DNA of 64,000 bases from Pseudomonadota bacterium. Lineage in GTDB: Bacteria; Desulfobacterota; Desulfobacteria; Desulfobacterales; Desulfolunaceae. The position numbers and the translations under genes were made by a program. Location of the stretch: positions 1 to 64,000 of the forward strand of contig JAHIRD010000039.1 in the NCBI GenBank assembly GCA_018818835.1. The letters run 5' to 3'. Under the pieces are notes generated by a model. The model did not search any database. It worked only from the letters and a program-made list of their open reading frames with translations, and had not been told where the DNA came from. How positions within the stretch are numbered: position 1 is the first letter of the stretch; every line of letters begins with the position of its first letter. Positions 18,242 to 28,081 of this stretch are shown here, piece by piece.

Positions 18242-18861
18242 AGACAAATGAATTAATACATGAAGACTTCAAACGATGTGTGGATTTTCACGGTCACATC
18301 TGCGGAGGCCTGGCCATTGGCTACCGTGCTGCCCAGGAAGGACTGTTATGGCTCAAGGAACACCGGGCTCTTGATGAAGAACTGGTGACCATTGTGGAAA
18401 ATGATGCCTGCGGTGTTGATGCTGTCCAGGTGCTCACAGGCTGCACCTTTGGCAAAGGTAATTTCATATACAGGGATTACGGCAAAATGGCCTTCACCTT
18501 CTTCAGCCGGAAAACCGGCAAAGGTGTACGCATGGCCCCGGTGGATCGAGGCTTTGCCCCGGACCCCGAACAGAAGGCCTTGTTTGAAAAGGTTCGGTCC
18601 AATACCGCAACTGACGAAGATCGGAAAACCTTAAGTGAACTGGGGCGAAAAAAAGCTGAAGCCATTCTCGAAAGCCCCCTTGAAAAACTATTCAAGATCA
18701 CCCCGGCCCAGGTCCCCATCCCTGAAAAAGCCCGGATCCATCCCTCGATTCTCTGTGACCGCTGCCATGAGCCAACCATGGAAACCCGACTTGAAAACAT
18801 TGACGGTCAAAAAATCTGTCGGGGGTGTCAGGAACAGGGAGCCCAACATCTGAATAATTAA
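18238..18861 (+). CDS. fmdE: FmdE family protein with C-terminal zinc ribbon
   Basis: 207 residues, AAAGGAG before the ATG, overlapping the ATPase gene by 4 bases. The N-terminal domain has the FmdE signature CVDFHGHICGGLAIGYRAA and ENDACGVDAVQVLTGCTFGKGN, then YGKMAFTFFSRKTGKG. The C-terminus has a four-cysteine zinc ribbon (CDRCHEP ... CRGC). FmdE was named from a gene beside molybdenum formylmethanofuran dehydrogenase in methanogens; in bacteria it is common near metal transporters, and its biochemical role is unsettled. Here it closes the receptor-transporter gene set, which supports a link to uptake or handling of a metal such as molybdenum, tungsten, nickel or cobalt (inference). Confidence 0.88.
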   Translation: MKTNELIHEDFKRCVDFHGHICGGLAIGYRAAQEGLLWLKEHRALDEELVTIVENDACGVDAVQVLTGCTFGKGNFIYRDYGKMAFTFFSRKTGKGVRMAPVDRGFAPDPEQKALFEKVRSNTATDEDRKTLSELGRKKAEAILESPLEKLFKITPAQVPIPEKARIHPSILCDRCHEPTMETRLENIDGQKICRGCQEQGAQHLNN

Positions 18862-18947
18862 TGTTGAAGAGTCAAAACACTCCTACTTATCCAGAAGGGG
18901 CTGTACTCCTACGCGTCCATGAAAGGTTAAATAATGATGGGTGGATA

Positions 18948-20099
18948 TTAGTTTTCTTCGGGTTTAAGGGGAAAGGTCACCGTAAAGCATGACCCTTTGT
19001 TTAAATGGCTTTTTACTGTGATTTCACCAGAATGAAGTTCAACAAGCTGGCGGGTGATATGTAACCCAAGGCCATTGCTTTTCTCGCCCATGGTCCCTTT
19101 ACGGGAGGCTTTGGAGTATCGGTCAAAAATGTTTGGTATCATATCCTCTGGAATACCCATGCCCGTATCCGTGACCGATATGGAGATAAAGCCCGTATTC
19201 TTGTTCTCGAAATCAACAGTGACCCGGCCACCGGGTGACGTGAACTTGACGGCATTTGACAAAAGATTGTTAAAAATACGGAACAGGGCATTGGGGTTTC
19301 CTTTAAAAAAAGGAAAATCAGTAACAGGATTGATTTGTACGTTGATTTTTTTATTGTCAGCTGTAAATGATATGGTTTTGACACATGTTTCAATAATATC
19401 AATCAGATGTAGAGGAATCATGGTGATATCTTCGGGTTTGTTTCCGGCGAGTGAAAAATCGAGGAGTGATTCGATCATATTGTGCAGCTGGTTCCCGGAT
19501 TCAATGATATTTTTAAGGGAAGAGCGATGGTGGGCGCTAAGGGAGCTGTCATTGATCAAGAGCTCGGTAAAACCCAGTATGCCCTGGAGGGGTGATCTGA
19601 AATCATGGGAGCATGCCGCAAGGAAATGATCTTTCATCTTGTTTAATTCACTGAGTTCATTAATGTTTTTTTTAAGGATTTTATGAAGTTTCCGTTGCTC
19701 CAAATGGGCTTTTATCCTGGCCACAAGCTCTTCGGCCATAAAGGGTTTGTATAGGTAATCTGTGGCTCCTGCGTTAAAAAGCTTGAGGATGCTGTCCTTG
19801 TCGGTCTGAGAACTCAGGATAATAACGGGCAGGTCTTTATGACCAAGCTCATTGCGGATCTTATGGCAAAGCTCATCACCATCCATGGCTTTCATGATCA
19901 AATCACTGAGGACAAGATCGACGGATGTGTTTTCCTGCCTTAAAAAAGAAAGGGCCGACATACCGTCATCCGCTTCGTGAATCACAGCATCGATGGCCTG
20001 GAGGCTTGTTACAATACTCATTCGTGCCGAAGAACTGTCTTCAACAACCAGGATATGAAGTTTTTTCGATGAATTGTTGTCCAAAATAGTGACCGTCAT
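18948..20099 (-). CDS. Response-regulator / histidine-kinase hybrid (REC-HisKA-HATPase)
   Basis: 383 residues, soluble. An N-terminal receiver domain (HILVVEDSSSARMSI, phospho-acceptor Asp66 in LVLSDLIM, Thr/Lys switch region DYLYKPF) is followed by a short coiled linker. Next come a HisKA domain (H165 in CSHDFRSPLQG) and an HATPase domain with N box FNNLLSNAVKFT, G1 DTGMGIP and G2 GLGLHIT. The receiver-first order means another kinase probably phosphorylates it. No DNA-binding or membrane part is seen. It stands alone; the small gene at 20305-20430 and the chemoreceptor at 20846 are its nearest neighbours, with no proven link. Confidence 0.9.
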   Translation of the reverse strand: MTVTILDNNSSKKLHILVVEDSSSARMSIVTSLQAIDAVIHEADDGMSALSFLRQENTSVDLVLSDLIMKAMDGDELCHKIRNELGHKDLPVIILSSQTDKDSILKLFNAGATDYLYKPFMAEELVARIKAHLEQRKLHKILKKNINELSELNKMKDHFLAACSHDFRSPLQGILGFTELLINDSSLSAHHRSSLKNIIESGNQLHNMIESLLDFSLAGNKPEDITMIPLHLIDIIETCVKTISFTADNKKINVQINPVTDFPFFKGNPNALFRIFNNLLSNAVKFTSPGGRVTVDFENKNTGFISISVTDTGMGIPEDMIPNIFDRYSKASRKGTMGEKSNGLGLHITRQLVELHSGEITVKSHLNKGSCFTVTFPLKPEEN

Positions 20100-20259
20100 T
20101 TATGGGTTGTAAATTATATAGGACATCGGCAACTATTTACGAAAACTAAAGCTTTTTGGTCTGATATGGCATGAGTGAACATGACAAAATCACGGGATAG
20201 ATTTTATTAACTCGTAAAAAATTCGACTGTTTTTGCCGGGCCAAGGTTTTATGCATGAT

Positions 20260-20284
20260 AAAGCCCTGCCGAAGCAGGGCTTTA
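20260..20284 (-). terminator. Intrinsic terminator after the 41-residue gene
   Basis: AAAGCCCTGC and GCAGGGCTTT make a perfect 10-bp stem with a 4-base loop (CGAA on the plus strand), followed on the minus strand by A/T-rich sequence. It lies 20 bases beyond the stop of the small gene at 20305-20430. Confidence 0.65.
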
Positions 20285-20304
20285 ATATTATCGTTCATAT
20301 ATAT

Positions 20305-20430
20305 TTAATAGGCTCTTGGAGGCCATTTTATTGAAAAATTAAAGAATTCGTGTTCGATATTCCTAATAGCCTTTGGGATGATTTTAATTTTTTTAATATT
20401 TTTACCCAAACCTTTGCGTAGTGTATTCAT
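20305..20430 (-). CDS. Small basic peptide, 41 aa, unknown function
   Basis: A short gene with the full set of expression signals: a promoter upstream (TTGATC-17-TATTAA), GGAGG 6 bases before the ATG, and a strong intrinsic terminator just after the stop. The product starts MNTLRKGLGKNIKKIKIIPK, has ten lysine/arginine residues overall, a hydrophobic-acidic middle (IEHEFFNF) and ends IKWPPRAY. No membrane helix or classical signal peptide is obvious. A palindrome overlaps the -10 box and two copies of a 13-base motif lie upstream, so its expression is probably controlled. I do not recognise the family. A signalling or precursor peptide, a small regulator or an antimicrobial-like peptide are all possible. 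Confidence 0.6.
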   Translation of the reverse strand: MNTLRKGLGKNIKKIKIIPKAIRNIEHEFFNFSIKWPPRAY

Positions 20431-20452
20431 TTCGAACCTCCTTCATTGTCAT

Positions 20453-20498
20453 GTTATTAAAACGTCTGTTTAATAACTTATCATTAACATAAGATCAA
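20453..20498 (-). promoter_or_regulatory. Promoter and operator-like palindrome of the small peptide gene
   Basis: On the minus strand TTGATC (20493-20498) and TATTAA (20470-20475) are 17 bases apart. The -10 box sits in a perfect 9-bp inverted repeat, GTTATTAAA/TTTAATAAC with a 7-base spacer (20453-20477), the geometry of a repressor site. Confidence 0.55.
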
Positions 20499-20500
20499 AA

Positions 20501-20578
20501 TGATGCATTGCAATATTTTTTTCATTTATATGGGTCTTGAACTGATATTTTAGCAAAAATACACGTGATGCATTGCAA
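20501..20578 (-). promoter_or_regulatory. Two copies of TGATGCATTGCAA upstream of the small gene
   Basis: The 13-base string TGATGCATTGCAA (plus-strand reading) occurs at 20501-20513 and again at 20566-20578, 65 bases apart. The first copy lies 2 bases beyond the -35 box of the small-gene promoter, where activators often bind. A third copy, identical over 15 bases to the second one with its ACG prefix, is at 35612-35626. The repetition is unlikely by chance; the binding factor is unknown. Confidence 0.45.
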
Positions 20579-20845
20579 AATTTTCAATGCAGGCATAACA
20601 CACGAATCCCTTGTCATTCAAAAAAAATGATTGCGTATAGAGAACGATCCATTCCAGGAAATGATCCGTTTTTTAATTGTGAATTTTTATAAAATAATGC
20701 TATTATGTTTAAATATCAAGATTATCTATACGGTTCTCACGTTTTGTTTCTTAAAACATCTCATCGCTGATAGGCCTTTCATTTCTTTTCATTTGTTTAA
20801 ATTTTATTGTTATTTAGCTTCTTGCTTATGGAGGAGGTTGTTATT

Positions 20846-23041
20846 ATGTTTATGAATCTTAGTATTCGTGCCAAGCTTTTGATTAGCAGCAGCCTGCTTA
20901 TCATCATTCCAATGATTATCATTCTTGGTATAACCCTTGTTCAGACAAGAACCATGGCCCGTGAGGCTGAAAATGAGTGCCGAATACTGTCTTTTAATGA
21001 ACTGGACTCCGTAACCCGGAGTGTATACAGTCTGGCCGAATCCCACCAGGAAGTGATTGAAAAAGACCTTGTCAGCGGTTTGAATCTGGCTCGGGACAGG
21101 ATTCAGCAAAAGGGGGGGGTTGCTCTTCAGGACAAAAACGCATCTTGGGATGCTGTCGATCAATTGAGTCATGAAAAGAAAACCATCGAGTTACTGAAAA
21201 TGCATGTTGGCGATACTTGGCTTGGTCAGACCTTTGACTCCGGGACACAGGTCCCTGTTGTGGATTATGTCAAAGATATTTTCGGGGCAACCTGTACGAT
21301 ATTTCAGCGCATGAATGATAGTGGGGATATGCTGAGGGTTGCCACAAACGTAATGACCAAAGAGAATAAACGAGCCATTGGTTCCTATATCCCGGCCATA
21401 AATCCTGACGGAAAGAAAAATCCTGTAATTTCAAGTATCATTCAAGGACAGGCCTTCAGGGGAAGAGCCTTTGTGGTCGATGCATGGTATATCACGATCT
21501 ACGAGCCTATCTACGACGCACAAAAGACCCTGATCGGCATGTTGTATGTGGGCATCAAGATGGAAAATGCAGAAAGTCTTCGGAAAGCCATATTGGATAT
21601 AGTTATCGGCAAAACCGGTTATGTTGCCATTCTTGACAGTACGGGCACCTATGTGATTTCCCAAAAAGGGCAACGTGATGGTGAGGATGTTTCCCAGACA
21701 AAAGATGCTTCAGGCAAATTGTTTATCCGTGAAATCGTGGACCGGGGAATCACCCTCACCGGGCATGAAACGTATAATTACGAATATTACTGGCGTAACC
21801 CGGGAGACAACAGACCATTCTTGAAATGCGCGTCCGTGGGTTACTTCCAGCCTTGGGACTGGGTCATTGTGTCAGGTGTCAAAGCAGATGAATTCTTTGA
21901 TGCTGTCCATCGCATTGAAACCAGGGGAAAAAGAAATTTTAAAATGATTTCCCTTGTGGTATTCCTGACCTTGATCGCCTCTCTTTTGATTGCGGCCAAG
22001 GTATCCGGGTCTATCAGTAAGCCCATTCTTGCCATCATTGATTATACAAAAAAAATATCCCAGGGAGACCTCAGGCATACACTTGTCATAAAAGAAAAAA
22101 ATGAAGTAGGAGACCTGGCACGATCCCTGAGTGAATACAATGGGAAACTTATTTCGATCATTTCAAACATTTTTGACTTTTCATTGAAACTTAATGAGTC
22201 TTCTTCAGGGCTGATAAGCTTTTCTGATCAAATGACAAAAAATTCGGCCAATGCATCCAAACAGACCCGCGCTATTTCATCATCAGCTGATTTGATGAGC
22301 TCGAACATGAACTCCATTGCCGCCTCGGTTGAAGAAACAGCAACCAATGTCAACATTGTTTCCAGCTCATCTGAAACCATGGCCAAAGATATCCGGGTTC
22401 TGGTCGAAGACACCCAAAAGGCAAGAACCATTACCGAAGAGGCCGTGACCATTTCCGGAAATACAGCAACCATTATCAGTACTCTTTCGCACACAGCCCA
22501 TGAAATAGGCCAGGTGACTGATACCATCACTGAAATATCCGAACAGACGAACCTGTTGGCACTGAACGCAACCATTGAAGCTGCACGAGCCGGTGAAGCA
22601 GGAAAGGGCTTTGCTGTCGTGGCATCGGAAATCAAAGAATTGTCCAGGGAAACATCCAGAGCCTCTGAAGAAATCCGGGATAAAATCAATGGAATCCAGA
22701 ATGCATCACGGGAAACCATCGCCCAGATTGAACAGGTCACAAAGGTAATCAACGATGTGAATGCCATTGTATTTAATATTTTTGAAACCGTAAGCACCCA
22801 GGCAGTGACAACAGGAGAGATTTCGGAAAACATGTTCCAGGCTGCCCAGGGAGTAAAAGAAGTGACAGAGAGTATTGCCCATAGCTCCATGTCGGCTGCA
22901 GATATTGCAAAAAATATTTCTAATGTCTCCCATGAAGCAGAAGAGATGGATAAAAAAAGCATTATTTTGAAAACAGATGCCCTGGTATTGTCTGGTCTTT
23001 CGGAAAATCTGAAGACGATTGTGGAGATATTTAAATTGTAG
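20846..23041 (+). CDS. Methyl-accepting chemotaxis protein with periplasmic Cache-type sensor
   Basis: About 731 residues; the ATG at 20846 is preceded by GAGGAGG at 8 bases. The order is membrane helix 1 (about 10-32), a long periplasmic sensor of the single-Cache type ([21 protein letters not shown] near its end), membrane helix 2 (about 366-386), HAMP and a cytoplasmic signalling domain. The signalling hairpin tip is [20 protein letters not shown] (about residue 562 on), where CheA/CheW bind. It ends in FKL, without the NWETF-type CheR tether. The ligand cannot be read; related Cache domains often bind carboxylates or amino acids. No other chemotaxis gene is near. Confidence 0.94.
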   Translation: MFMNLSIRAKLLISSSLLIIIPMIIILGITLVQTRTMAREAENECRILSFNELDSVTRSVYSLAESHQEVIEKDLVSGLNLARDRIQQKGGVALQDKNASWDAVDQLSHEKKTIELLKMHVGDTWLGQTFDSGTQVPVVDYVKDIFGATCTIFQRMNDSGDMLRVATNVMTKENKRAIGSYIPAINPDGKKNPVISSIIQGQAFRGRAFVVDAWYITIYEPIYDAQKTLIGMLYVGIKMENAESLRKAILDIVIGKTGYVAILDSTGTYVISQKGQRDGEDVSQTKDASGKLFIREIVDRGITLTGHETYNYEYYWRNPGDNRPFLKCASVGYFQPWDWVIVSGVKADEFFDAVHRIETRGKRNFKMISLVVFLTLIASLLIAAKVSGSISKPILAIIDYTKKISQGDLRHTLVIKEKNEVGDLARSLSEYNGKLISIISNIFDFSLKLNESSSGLISFSDQMTKNSANASKQTRAISSSADLMSSNMNSIAASVEETATNVNIVSSSSETMAKDIRVLVEDTQKARTITEEAVTISGNTATIISTLSHTAHEIGQVTDTITEISEQTNLLALNATIEAARAGEAGKGFAVVASEIKELSRETSRASEEIRDKINGIQNASRETIAQIEQVTKVINDVNAIVFNIFETVSTQAVTTGEISENMFQAAQGVKEVTESIAHSSMSAADIAKNISNVSHEAEEMDKKSIILKTDALVLSGLSENLKTIVEIFKL

Positions 23042-23128
23042 ATTCCACTTGTCGACTTTTTAATTCACCTTGAAGGTCTCAGTCGCACAGCCTCAATCGT
23101 ACTCTTACTCAGTAAATTTTCATACGGC

Positions 23129-23180
23129 CTATAGGTCCCATGGGACATATAGGACATATAGGACCTATAGGACTCATGGG
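23129..23180. repeat. Short tandem repeat of the ATAGGACAT type
   Basis: Nine-base units run in series: ggtcccatg, ggacatata, ggacatata, ggacctata, ggactcatg. The ggtcccatgggacat part is also palindromic. It lies in the gene-free stretch after the chemoreceptor and has no visible coding role. Confidence 0.7.
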
Positions 23181-23397
23181 ATTTTTATCTCGTAATTTAT
23201 TTGGGTATTGTTTCAGGCCATTAACGACCATGGTGGCGGTGGATCTTTTTTATAGATCGTTACTCATACGAGAGACGATTTCTTAGATAGGTTTTATAAT
23301 AAAACTCTTCAATATAGAAAACACAGTGTTTCAGCCTGATTTGTTTGAATCTAAATTTCCAAACCTAAGTTGTGCGACATCCCATACAAGTTAATAC

Positions 23398-23600
23398 CCA
23401 ATTAATCCTTCTCCGTTCTCTTTGTGTCTCCGTGAGAGATGAGGCTTTTGGTTGTAGATTTGCCGAGCTGTGTACTTCATGGTAAATCTGTTCTTCCAAC
23501 ACCTGCTCCCAGTGGTCACTGATGAACACGAAGACGTGCAAAATATGCCTCCGGAGGACCTGCCGAGGGACAACTTTCTTAAAATAAAATGACAAATGGG
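23398..23600 (-). repeat. Degenerate copy of the intergenic palindromic repeat family
   Basis: Modules seen elsewhere recur in worn form: cctttgtgtctccgtgagaga-like sequence (23405-23440), a tgctcccagtggtcactgatgaacacgaag arm (23504-23535), then atgcctccggaggacc and cttaaaataaa. This fits an old copy of the arrays at 2999 and 11484. Confidence 0.55.
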
Positions 23601-24194
23601 GGGGTATTGAGAATATATTGTAAACTTCTTATCAATCTGTATATAAATAAATGAGTACCAAAGGAAAAAATGTATACAATTTTAAATAAAACATGCTAAG
23701 GAATAATAGTCATTCGATTTTAATCAATTTAACATAAAAATCTCAAAAACATCTATTTTACAGTTGGCTACAGTATTTCAGCAAGGATTCGTTGTCCGAT
23801 GAGTTTGAAAAAATGGTTTAATGATTTTACTCAAATGGTGCGGGTGAAACGTTCGACCATAAGGCCACGGAATTCGCTCTTGATGCAAAGATACTATAAA
23901 CAAATCAGTTATATAACAAAAGCATTCACCGGGCGGCAAGATGCGCATCGGCGCCGACGCCTTAAGCTTGGGTGGGCCGCTGGCGATGCATATCGAACCC
24001 CGATTTCGAGTTAGAATGTTCCACATTATGTCCTTTTGATGACCATGAAGGTCATCTCTTAATTATGGTTTCTTTTTATATTTAACGCACGACCGGTGAA
24101 GGTCAGATTCGGCGCGTGAGGCTCGTCCTAAATGTTCGGCAGAATAGGTTTGCCGGATATAAATTAAATAAAGATGAAAATGGAGGCATCTAAA
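23601..24194. other. Gene-poor interval before the PEP-CTERM gene
   Basis: Mostly A/T-rich, with a G/C-richer patch at 23930-24010 and another at 24085-24140. A 71-codon frame from 23799 has no ribosome-binding site and no family marks, and I do not call it. I see no promoter, repeat or RNA gene that I can support. The patches may be remnants of a transferred gene. Confidence 0.3.
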
Positions 24195-25268
24195 ATGAAA
24201 AAGAAATTTTTAGTTGGCTTGGTAACAGGGTTATCTATGGTTTACATGGTTAGTATGGCCAGTGCTACGTCATACGTGGGGTATATGAATAGTGTTACTA
24301 CTGCAGCAGATGCTATGGTGGCAGCACAAAACAATGATGGAAGTTTTGACTGGGAAAATGATGGGGATCCGACTGACTCGGGTCCAAACAATACCCAAGG
24401 GGCAACTGTTCGAGGTCTTTTAGCGGCCTACAAAACAACTGGAAATACGGCCTATTTAGATGCGGCAAATAAAAATGCAGATTGGATTATAGCAAATAAC
24501 CCATCCGGTATGTACAACAAAGATGTTATTTTTTTGTATGAATTGGCAGCCGCTGGTGGAACTGATTACACGACAGAAGCTGCAGCAAGTGCCATAACAT
24601 ATATCAATGACAATATAAGCCAAACAGGGGCAGTCACTGGAGCTGATGCTGTGTATAAAAGATACGAAGATGCTGGAACTCTTGATGGCCTTAAATACTG
24701 GATGATTGGAGAATGGGGCGACGTTGGTCGACTGCTTGGAGACATCGAGATTTACGCTGGATACACGGGGGATGATATGGCCCAAGGTATCGGCACCTTA
24801 TTGAACGATGACTTTTTAACGTACAGTGCTGATCTCAGTGTTGACCCATATGAAACCGATAGCACTCTCGGTTTTGTGGGGATTTTAGAAGGACTTGAAG
24901 CGGGTATTGGCAGTGGGGGCACCTACACAAACACACAAAATGTTATTGATACACTGGCGAATAGAGTCGAAACTGGGATAGGTACGGACGGATGGCAGTC
25001 ATTAGGATATGCAACCTATGCCTTAAGCCTCTTTGACGATGAGGCCTCTCTAACAGGACGTGATGTTCTGGCTGAGTGGATCACTGATGGTTATTTTTAT
25101 ACTGGCACTGACGCATACCTGGAAAGCATGGGGGAAGCTCTTCTTGGTCTTTCGAGTGCGGCTGCTCCCGTCCCCGAACCGGCAACCATGCTCCTTTTCG
25201 GCACAGGCATAGCTGGGCTTGCTGGTGGCTCACGAATCAGACGTAAAAAGAAAGCATCGTCGACTTAA
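24195..25268 (+). CDS. Secreted PEP-CTERM protein, probably an alpha/alpha-toroid fold
   Basis: About 357 residues. The ATG at 24195 has TGGAGG 8 bases upstream, and the product starts with a signal peptide (KKKFLVGLVTGLSMVYMVSMASA). The C-terminus is a PEP-CTERM sorting tag: the PEP motif in VPEPATMLLFG, a short membrane helix and a basic tail RIRRKKK. Family knowledge: exosortase (EpsH) cuts such tags during export. The middle has repeated helical blocks (AAQNNDGSFDWEND, ATVRGLLAAYKTTGNTAYLD, WQSLGYATYALSLF) like terpene-cyclase or glycosidase-type toroids. No enzyme residues can be assigned. No exosortase is in the window. Its base composition is more A/T-rich than the neighbouring genes. 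Confidence 0.85.
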   Translation: MKKKFLVGLVTGLSMVYMVSMASATSYVGYMNSVTTAADAMVAAQNNDGSFDWENDGDPTDSGPNNTQGATVRGLLAAYKTTGNTAYLDAANKNADWIIANNPSGMYNKDVIFLYELAAAGGTDYTTEAAASAITYINDNISQTGAVTGADAVYKRYEDAGTLDGLKYWMIGEWGDVGRLLGDIEIYAGYTGDDMAQGIGTLLNDDFLTYSADLSVDPYETDSTLGFVGILEGLEAGIGSGGTYTNTQNVIDTLANRVETGIGTDGWQSLGYATYALSLFDDEASLTGRDVLAEWITDGYFYTGTDAYLESMGEALLGLSSAAAPVPEPATMLLFGTGIAGLAGGSRIRRKKKASST

Positions 25269-25347
25269 GATACCTCAATCTTTAATAATAAACGGTAAAA
25301 ATCGCCGGACAAAGCACTCAACACGGAATAAAAGGGCGCTGGCTTTT

Positions 25348-25386
25348 AGGGCAATGGCAAGGTGTGTGATACCTTGCCATTGCCCT
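25348..25386. terminator. Long perfect hairpin between the PEP-CTERM gene and typA
   Basis: agggcaatggcaaggt (25348-25363) and accttgccattgccct (25371-25386) form a perfect 16-bp stem with a 7-base loop. There is no strong T run on either side, so it may be a Rho-dependent end or an RNA-stabilising stem between two convergent genes. Confidence 0.5.
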
Positions 25387-25510
25387 ATCCCAGTTACCTC
25401 TTTGTCCGATTAGTTCGGCGTTATCCTGGTCCGGATTCAGCCTTTTTCCTTGACAAATGAGGTGTTTTTTTCAAAATCCCTTTATATATACGACGCCATC
25501 TTAAACGTGT

Positions 25511-27349
25511 TTACTTGTTTTTTTGTGACGCACTTCGATCAAGATGCCTGCTCTTTATTGCCAAGATGGACTTTCTCATCCGGATGGACAAGGGGGTGAT
25601 TTCAACCATTTCATCATCCCTGATAAAGTTGATGGCCTGTTCCAGGGTAAGGGGCTTTACAGGTGTGCAGACCACATGATCATCTTTACCAGAAGCACGA
25701 ACATTGCTGAGTTTCTTTTCTTTGCAGGCATTGACGTTGAGATCACTGTCCTTGTTATGCTCCCCGATAATCATACCTTCGTAGACCGGCACGCCGGGCG
25801 TTATAAACAGTCGCCCCCGGGGTTCCAGATTGAAAAGGGCGTAAGGGACAGCTGAACCTTTTCGATCGCAGACCAGGGAACCGGTAAAACGGCTGGGGAA
25901 TTCACCCCGGTATTCGTCGTAACCGGCAAACAGGGAATTCATGATTCCAGTCCCACGGGTATCGGTTAAAAATTCATCCCGATAGCCGATCAAGGCTCGT
26001 GAGGGAATGGAAAATTCCATATTACCCCGACCCTTTCCATTGTTGACCAGATTGATCATTTTCCCTTTTCTGATGGAAAGCTTTTCCGTGACAATGCCCA
26101 TGAAGTTTTCGTCACAATCCACATAGAGTCTTTCCATGGGCTCCAAGGTTTTTCCATCTTTGTATTTAAAAATGACCTTGGGTCGTCCCACGCAAAGTTC
26201 AAAGCCTTCCCGGCGCATGGTTTCGATGAGAATGGCAAGCTGGAATTCACCACGGCCTTTGACAACGAAACAGTCTTTTTCTTCGGTGAGTTCAAGCTGG
26301 ACAGCCACATTCAGGAGCGTTTCTTTTTCAAGACGTTCCTGAATTTTTCGAGACTGGACGAGTTTTCCTTCCAGTCCTGCAAAAGGCGAATCATTGATTT
26401 TAAAACGCATGGACACGGTGGGCTCATCCACGGTAATACGTCGAAGGGCCTTGGGGTAGAGCTTGTTGCAGATGGTGTCCCCGATGTGAAAGCCGCTGAT
26501 GCCTGCAACCACGGCAATATCCCCGGGTTCGGCCTCGATGACGTCCACCAGGGAAAGGCCATCATAAACCTGGAGTTTTGTCACTTTTAAGGGAAGATGT
26601 TCTTCTTTTCCGTTGATACAAATCAAAGGGTCTTTGGCGGACAGGTTCTTGTTGTATACTTTTCCGATGGCCAGGCGGCCCAGGTAATCCGAATAGCCCA
26701 AATCCGAAATCAACATTTGGAGAGGGGCTTCCGGGTCAAGGGTTGGGGCCGGGATCTCTTTTATAATGGTATCGAAAAGGATATCAAGGTTCTCACCTTT
26801 TCCATCCAGAGTTTTCTGGGCGATGCCGTCACGTCCGATGGCGTAGAGATATGTGAAATCGAGTTGTTCGTCTGTGGCATCCAGGTCAATAAAAAGATCG
26901 TAGACCTCGTCAAGGACTTCAAGTGGCCGTGCATCGGAACGATCAATTTTATTGATAACCACAATGACCCGGAGGCCGGCTTCAAAGGTTTTTTTCAGCA
27001 CGAAACGTGTCTGGGGCAGGGGACCTTCCGATGCATCCACCAAAAGGATGGCACCATCCACCATGGACAGGGCCCGTTCAACTTCACCGCCGAAATCGGC
27101 ATGGCCCGGTGTATCGAGGATGTTGATTTTAATATTATTTCGACGAACAGAGCAATTTTTCGCAGAGATGGTGATGCCCCGTTCACGTTCAAGGTCCATA
27201 CTGTCCATGACTCGTTCTTCCACAGACTGATTTGCCCTGAAAAGCCCGCTCTGTTTGAACATGGCATCCACCAGGGTTGTTTTGCCATGGTCAACATGGG
27301 CGATGATGGCTATATTTCGTATGTTTTCGTTTCTTGATATGTTTTTCAT
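25511..27349 (-). CDS. typA: Ribosome-associated GTPase TypA/BipA
   Basis: 612 residues, the usual length. The GTPase motifs are all present: G1 [11 protein letters not shown]2 RERGIT, G3 DTPGHADFG and G4 NKIDR, then [15 protein letters not shown] of domain 2. The C-terminal region has TypA-specific segments ([47 protein letters not shown]). TypA binds the ribosome at the EF-G site and helps 50S assembly and stress growth. It is a lone minus-strand gene. Just past its stop the minus strand reads GATGGCGTCGTA, the start of the repeat family also found after birA, recJ and the carboxylase gene. Confidence 0.97.
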   Translation of the reverse strand: MKNISRNENIRNIAIIAHVDHGKTTLVDAMFKQSGLFRANQSVEERVMDSMDLERERGITISAKNCSVRRNNIKINILDTPGHADFGGEVERALSMVDGAILLVDASEGPLPQTRFVLKKTFEAGLRVIVVINKIDRSDARPLEVLDEVYDLFIDLDATDEQLDFTYLYAIGRDGIAQKTLDGKGENLDILFDTIIKEIPAPTLDPEAPLQMLISDLGYSDYLGRLAIGKVYNKNLSAKDPLICINGKEEHLPLKVTKLQVYDGLSLVDVIEAEPGDIAVVAGISGFHIGDTICNKLYPKALRRITVDEPTVSMRFKINDSPFAGLEGKLVQSRKIQERLEKETLLNVAVQLELTEEKDCFVVKGRGEFQLAILIETMRREGFELCVGRPKVIFKYKDGKTLEPMERLYVDCDENFMGIVTEKLSIRKGKMINLVNNGKGRGNMEFSIPSRALIGYRDEFLTDTRGTGIMNSLFAGYDEYRGEFPSRFTGSLVCDRKGSAVPYALFNLEPRGRLFITPGVPVYEGMIIGEHNKDSDLNVNACKEKKLSNVRASGKDDHVVCTPVKPLTLEQAINFIRDDEMVEITPLSIRMRKSILAIKSRHLDRSASQKNK

Positions 27350-27599
27350 GGTGTCCTAATGTGTGAGACTCGAAATTTAAACCTTAGGGATGCAACCAAA
27401 GCATCCCTACCTAAATGATTACAAAGGATTCTTTTGTTATAACAAGCCTCTGATCAAAATAATGGAACCCTCTGTTTATCTCTTCCATCATATTATATCA
27501 ACCGGAATGTGATGATCTGTTTACTTTTTTATAAACATTCTGTTATATTTCCCCAAAATTTATAAATCGGTATATTGACAAAAAGGGTTTAATAAAAAC
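27350..27599. other. Divergent intergenic region, typA/crcB
   Basis: Holds a perfect 9-bp inverted repeat tagggatgc/gcatcccta (27385-27409) and A/T-rich sequence that should contain both promoters. I looked for a fluoride riboswitch before crcB and did not see one. Confidence 0.4.
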
Positions 27600-27977
27600 G
27601 TGTATAAATTTTTGTATGTGGGCATGGGCGGCTTTTTCGGAGCTGTTTCAAGGTATCTGTCACTGGCCTTAACGGTGCGTTTGTTCGGGGCGCGGACCTT
27701 TCCCTATGGTACCATGATCGTCAATATCAGCGGCTGTTTTCTGATCGGCCTGGGCCTGGGTCTTGCAACCAGTCGCGAGGTTCTTTCACCTGAAACACGA
27801 CTTATGGTTTTTACAGGATTTCTTGGGAGCTACACAACCTATTCCACCTTTGCATACGAAAGCTTTGTCCTTGCAAGGGAAGGCGGTTTTATCGCATCCA
27901 TGGCCAATATTATTTTTCATATGATTTTGGGGCTTACAGCCGTCTGGGCAGGCGACTTTATCTCAAGGCTGGTCTAA
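27600..27977 (+). CDS. crcB: Fluoride channel CrcB/Fluc
   Basis: 125 residues with four membrane helices, the size of a Fluc subunit that acts as a dual-topology dimer to expel fluoride. Marks are GGFFGAVSRYLS at the N-terminus, PYGTMIVNISGCFLIG (the Asn-rich TM2 signature) and GFLGSYTTYSTFAYE (the Thr/Ser-Phe track in TM3, with tyrosine where many relatives have phenylalanine). It starts at GTG 27600, with no clear ribosome-binding site. It stands in front of a toxin-antitoxin pair. Confidence 0.93.
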   Translation: MYKFLYVGMGGFFGAVSRYLSLALTVRLFGARTFPYGTMIVNISGCFLIGLGLGLATSREVLSPETRLMVFTGFLGSYTTYSTFAYESFVLAREGGFIASMANIIFHMILGLTAVWAGDFISRLV

Positions 27978-28081
27978 ATTTTTATCAGGGACTTGCTCTT
28001 GTTACCTGAGGCCCTTATATATGATACGTGTAGAGAGAAATCTAAAAATAATTTAATTCATTAAAGCGTTCATCAGGTGTT

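Noticed and set aside
23129-23180. CRISPR-like array
   Set aside because: The units are nine bases with no spacers and no cas genes in the window; it is a simple tandem repeat.
23799-24014. 71-codon plus-strand frame
   Set aside because: No ribosome-binding site, no recognisable domain, and very basic low-quality composition at its end.
23917-24140. Integron attC-like or intron remnant in the G/C-richer patches
   Set aside because: A gttagaat string is present, but no paired core sites or conserved intron domains could be found.
27350-27599. Fluoride riboswitch before crcB
   Set aside because: I looked for the conserved fluoride-aptamer blocks and found none; only a short inverted repeat is present.
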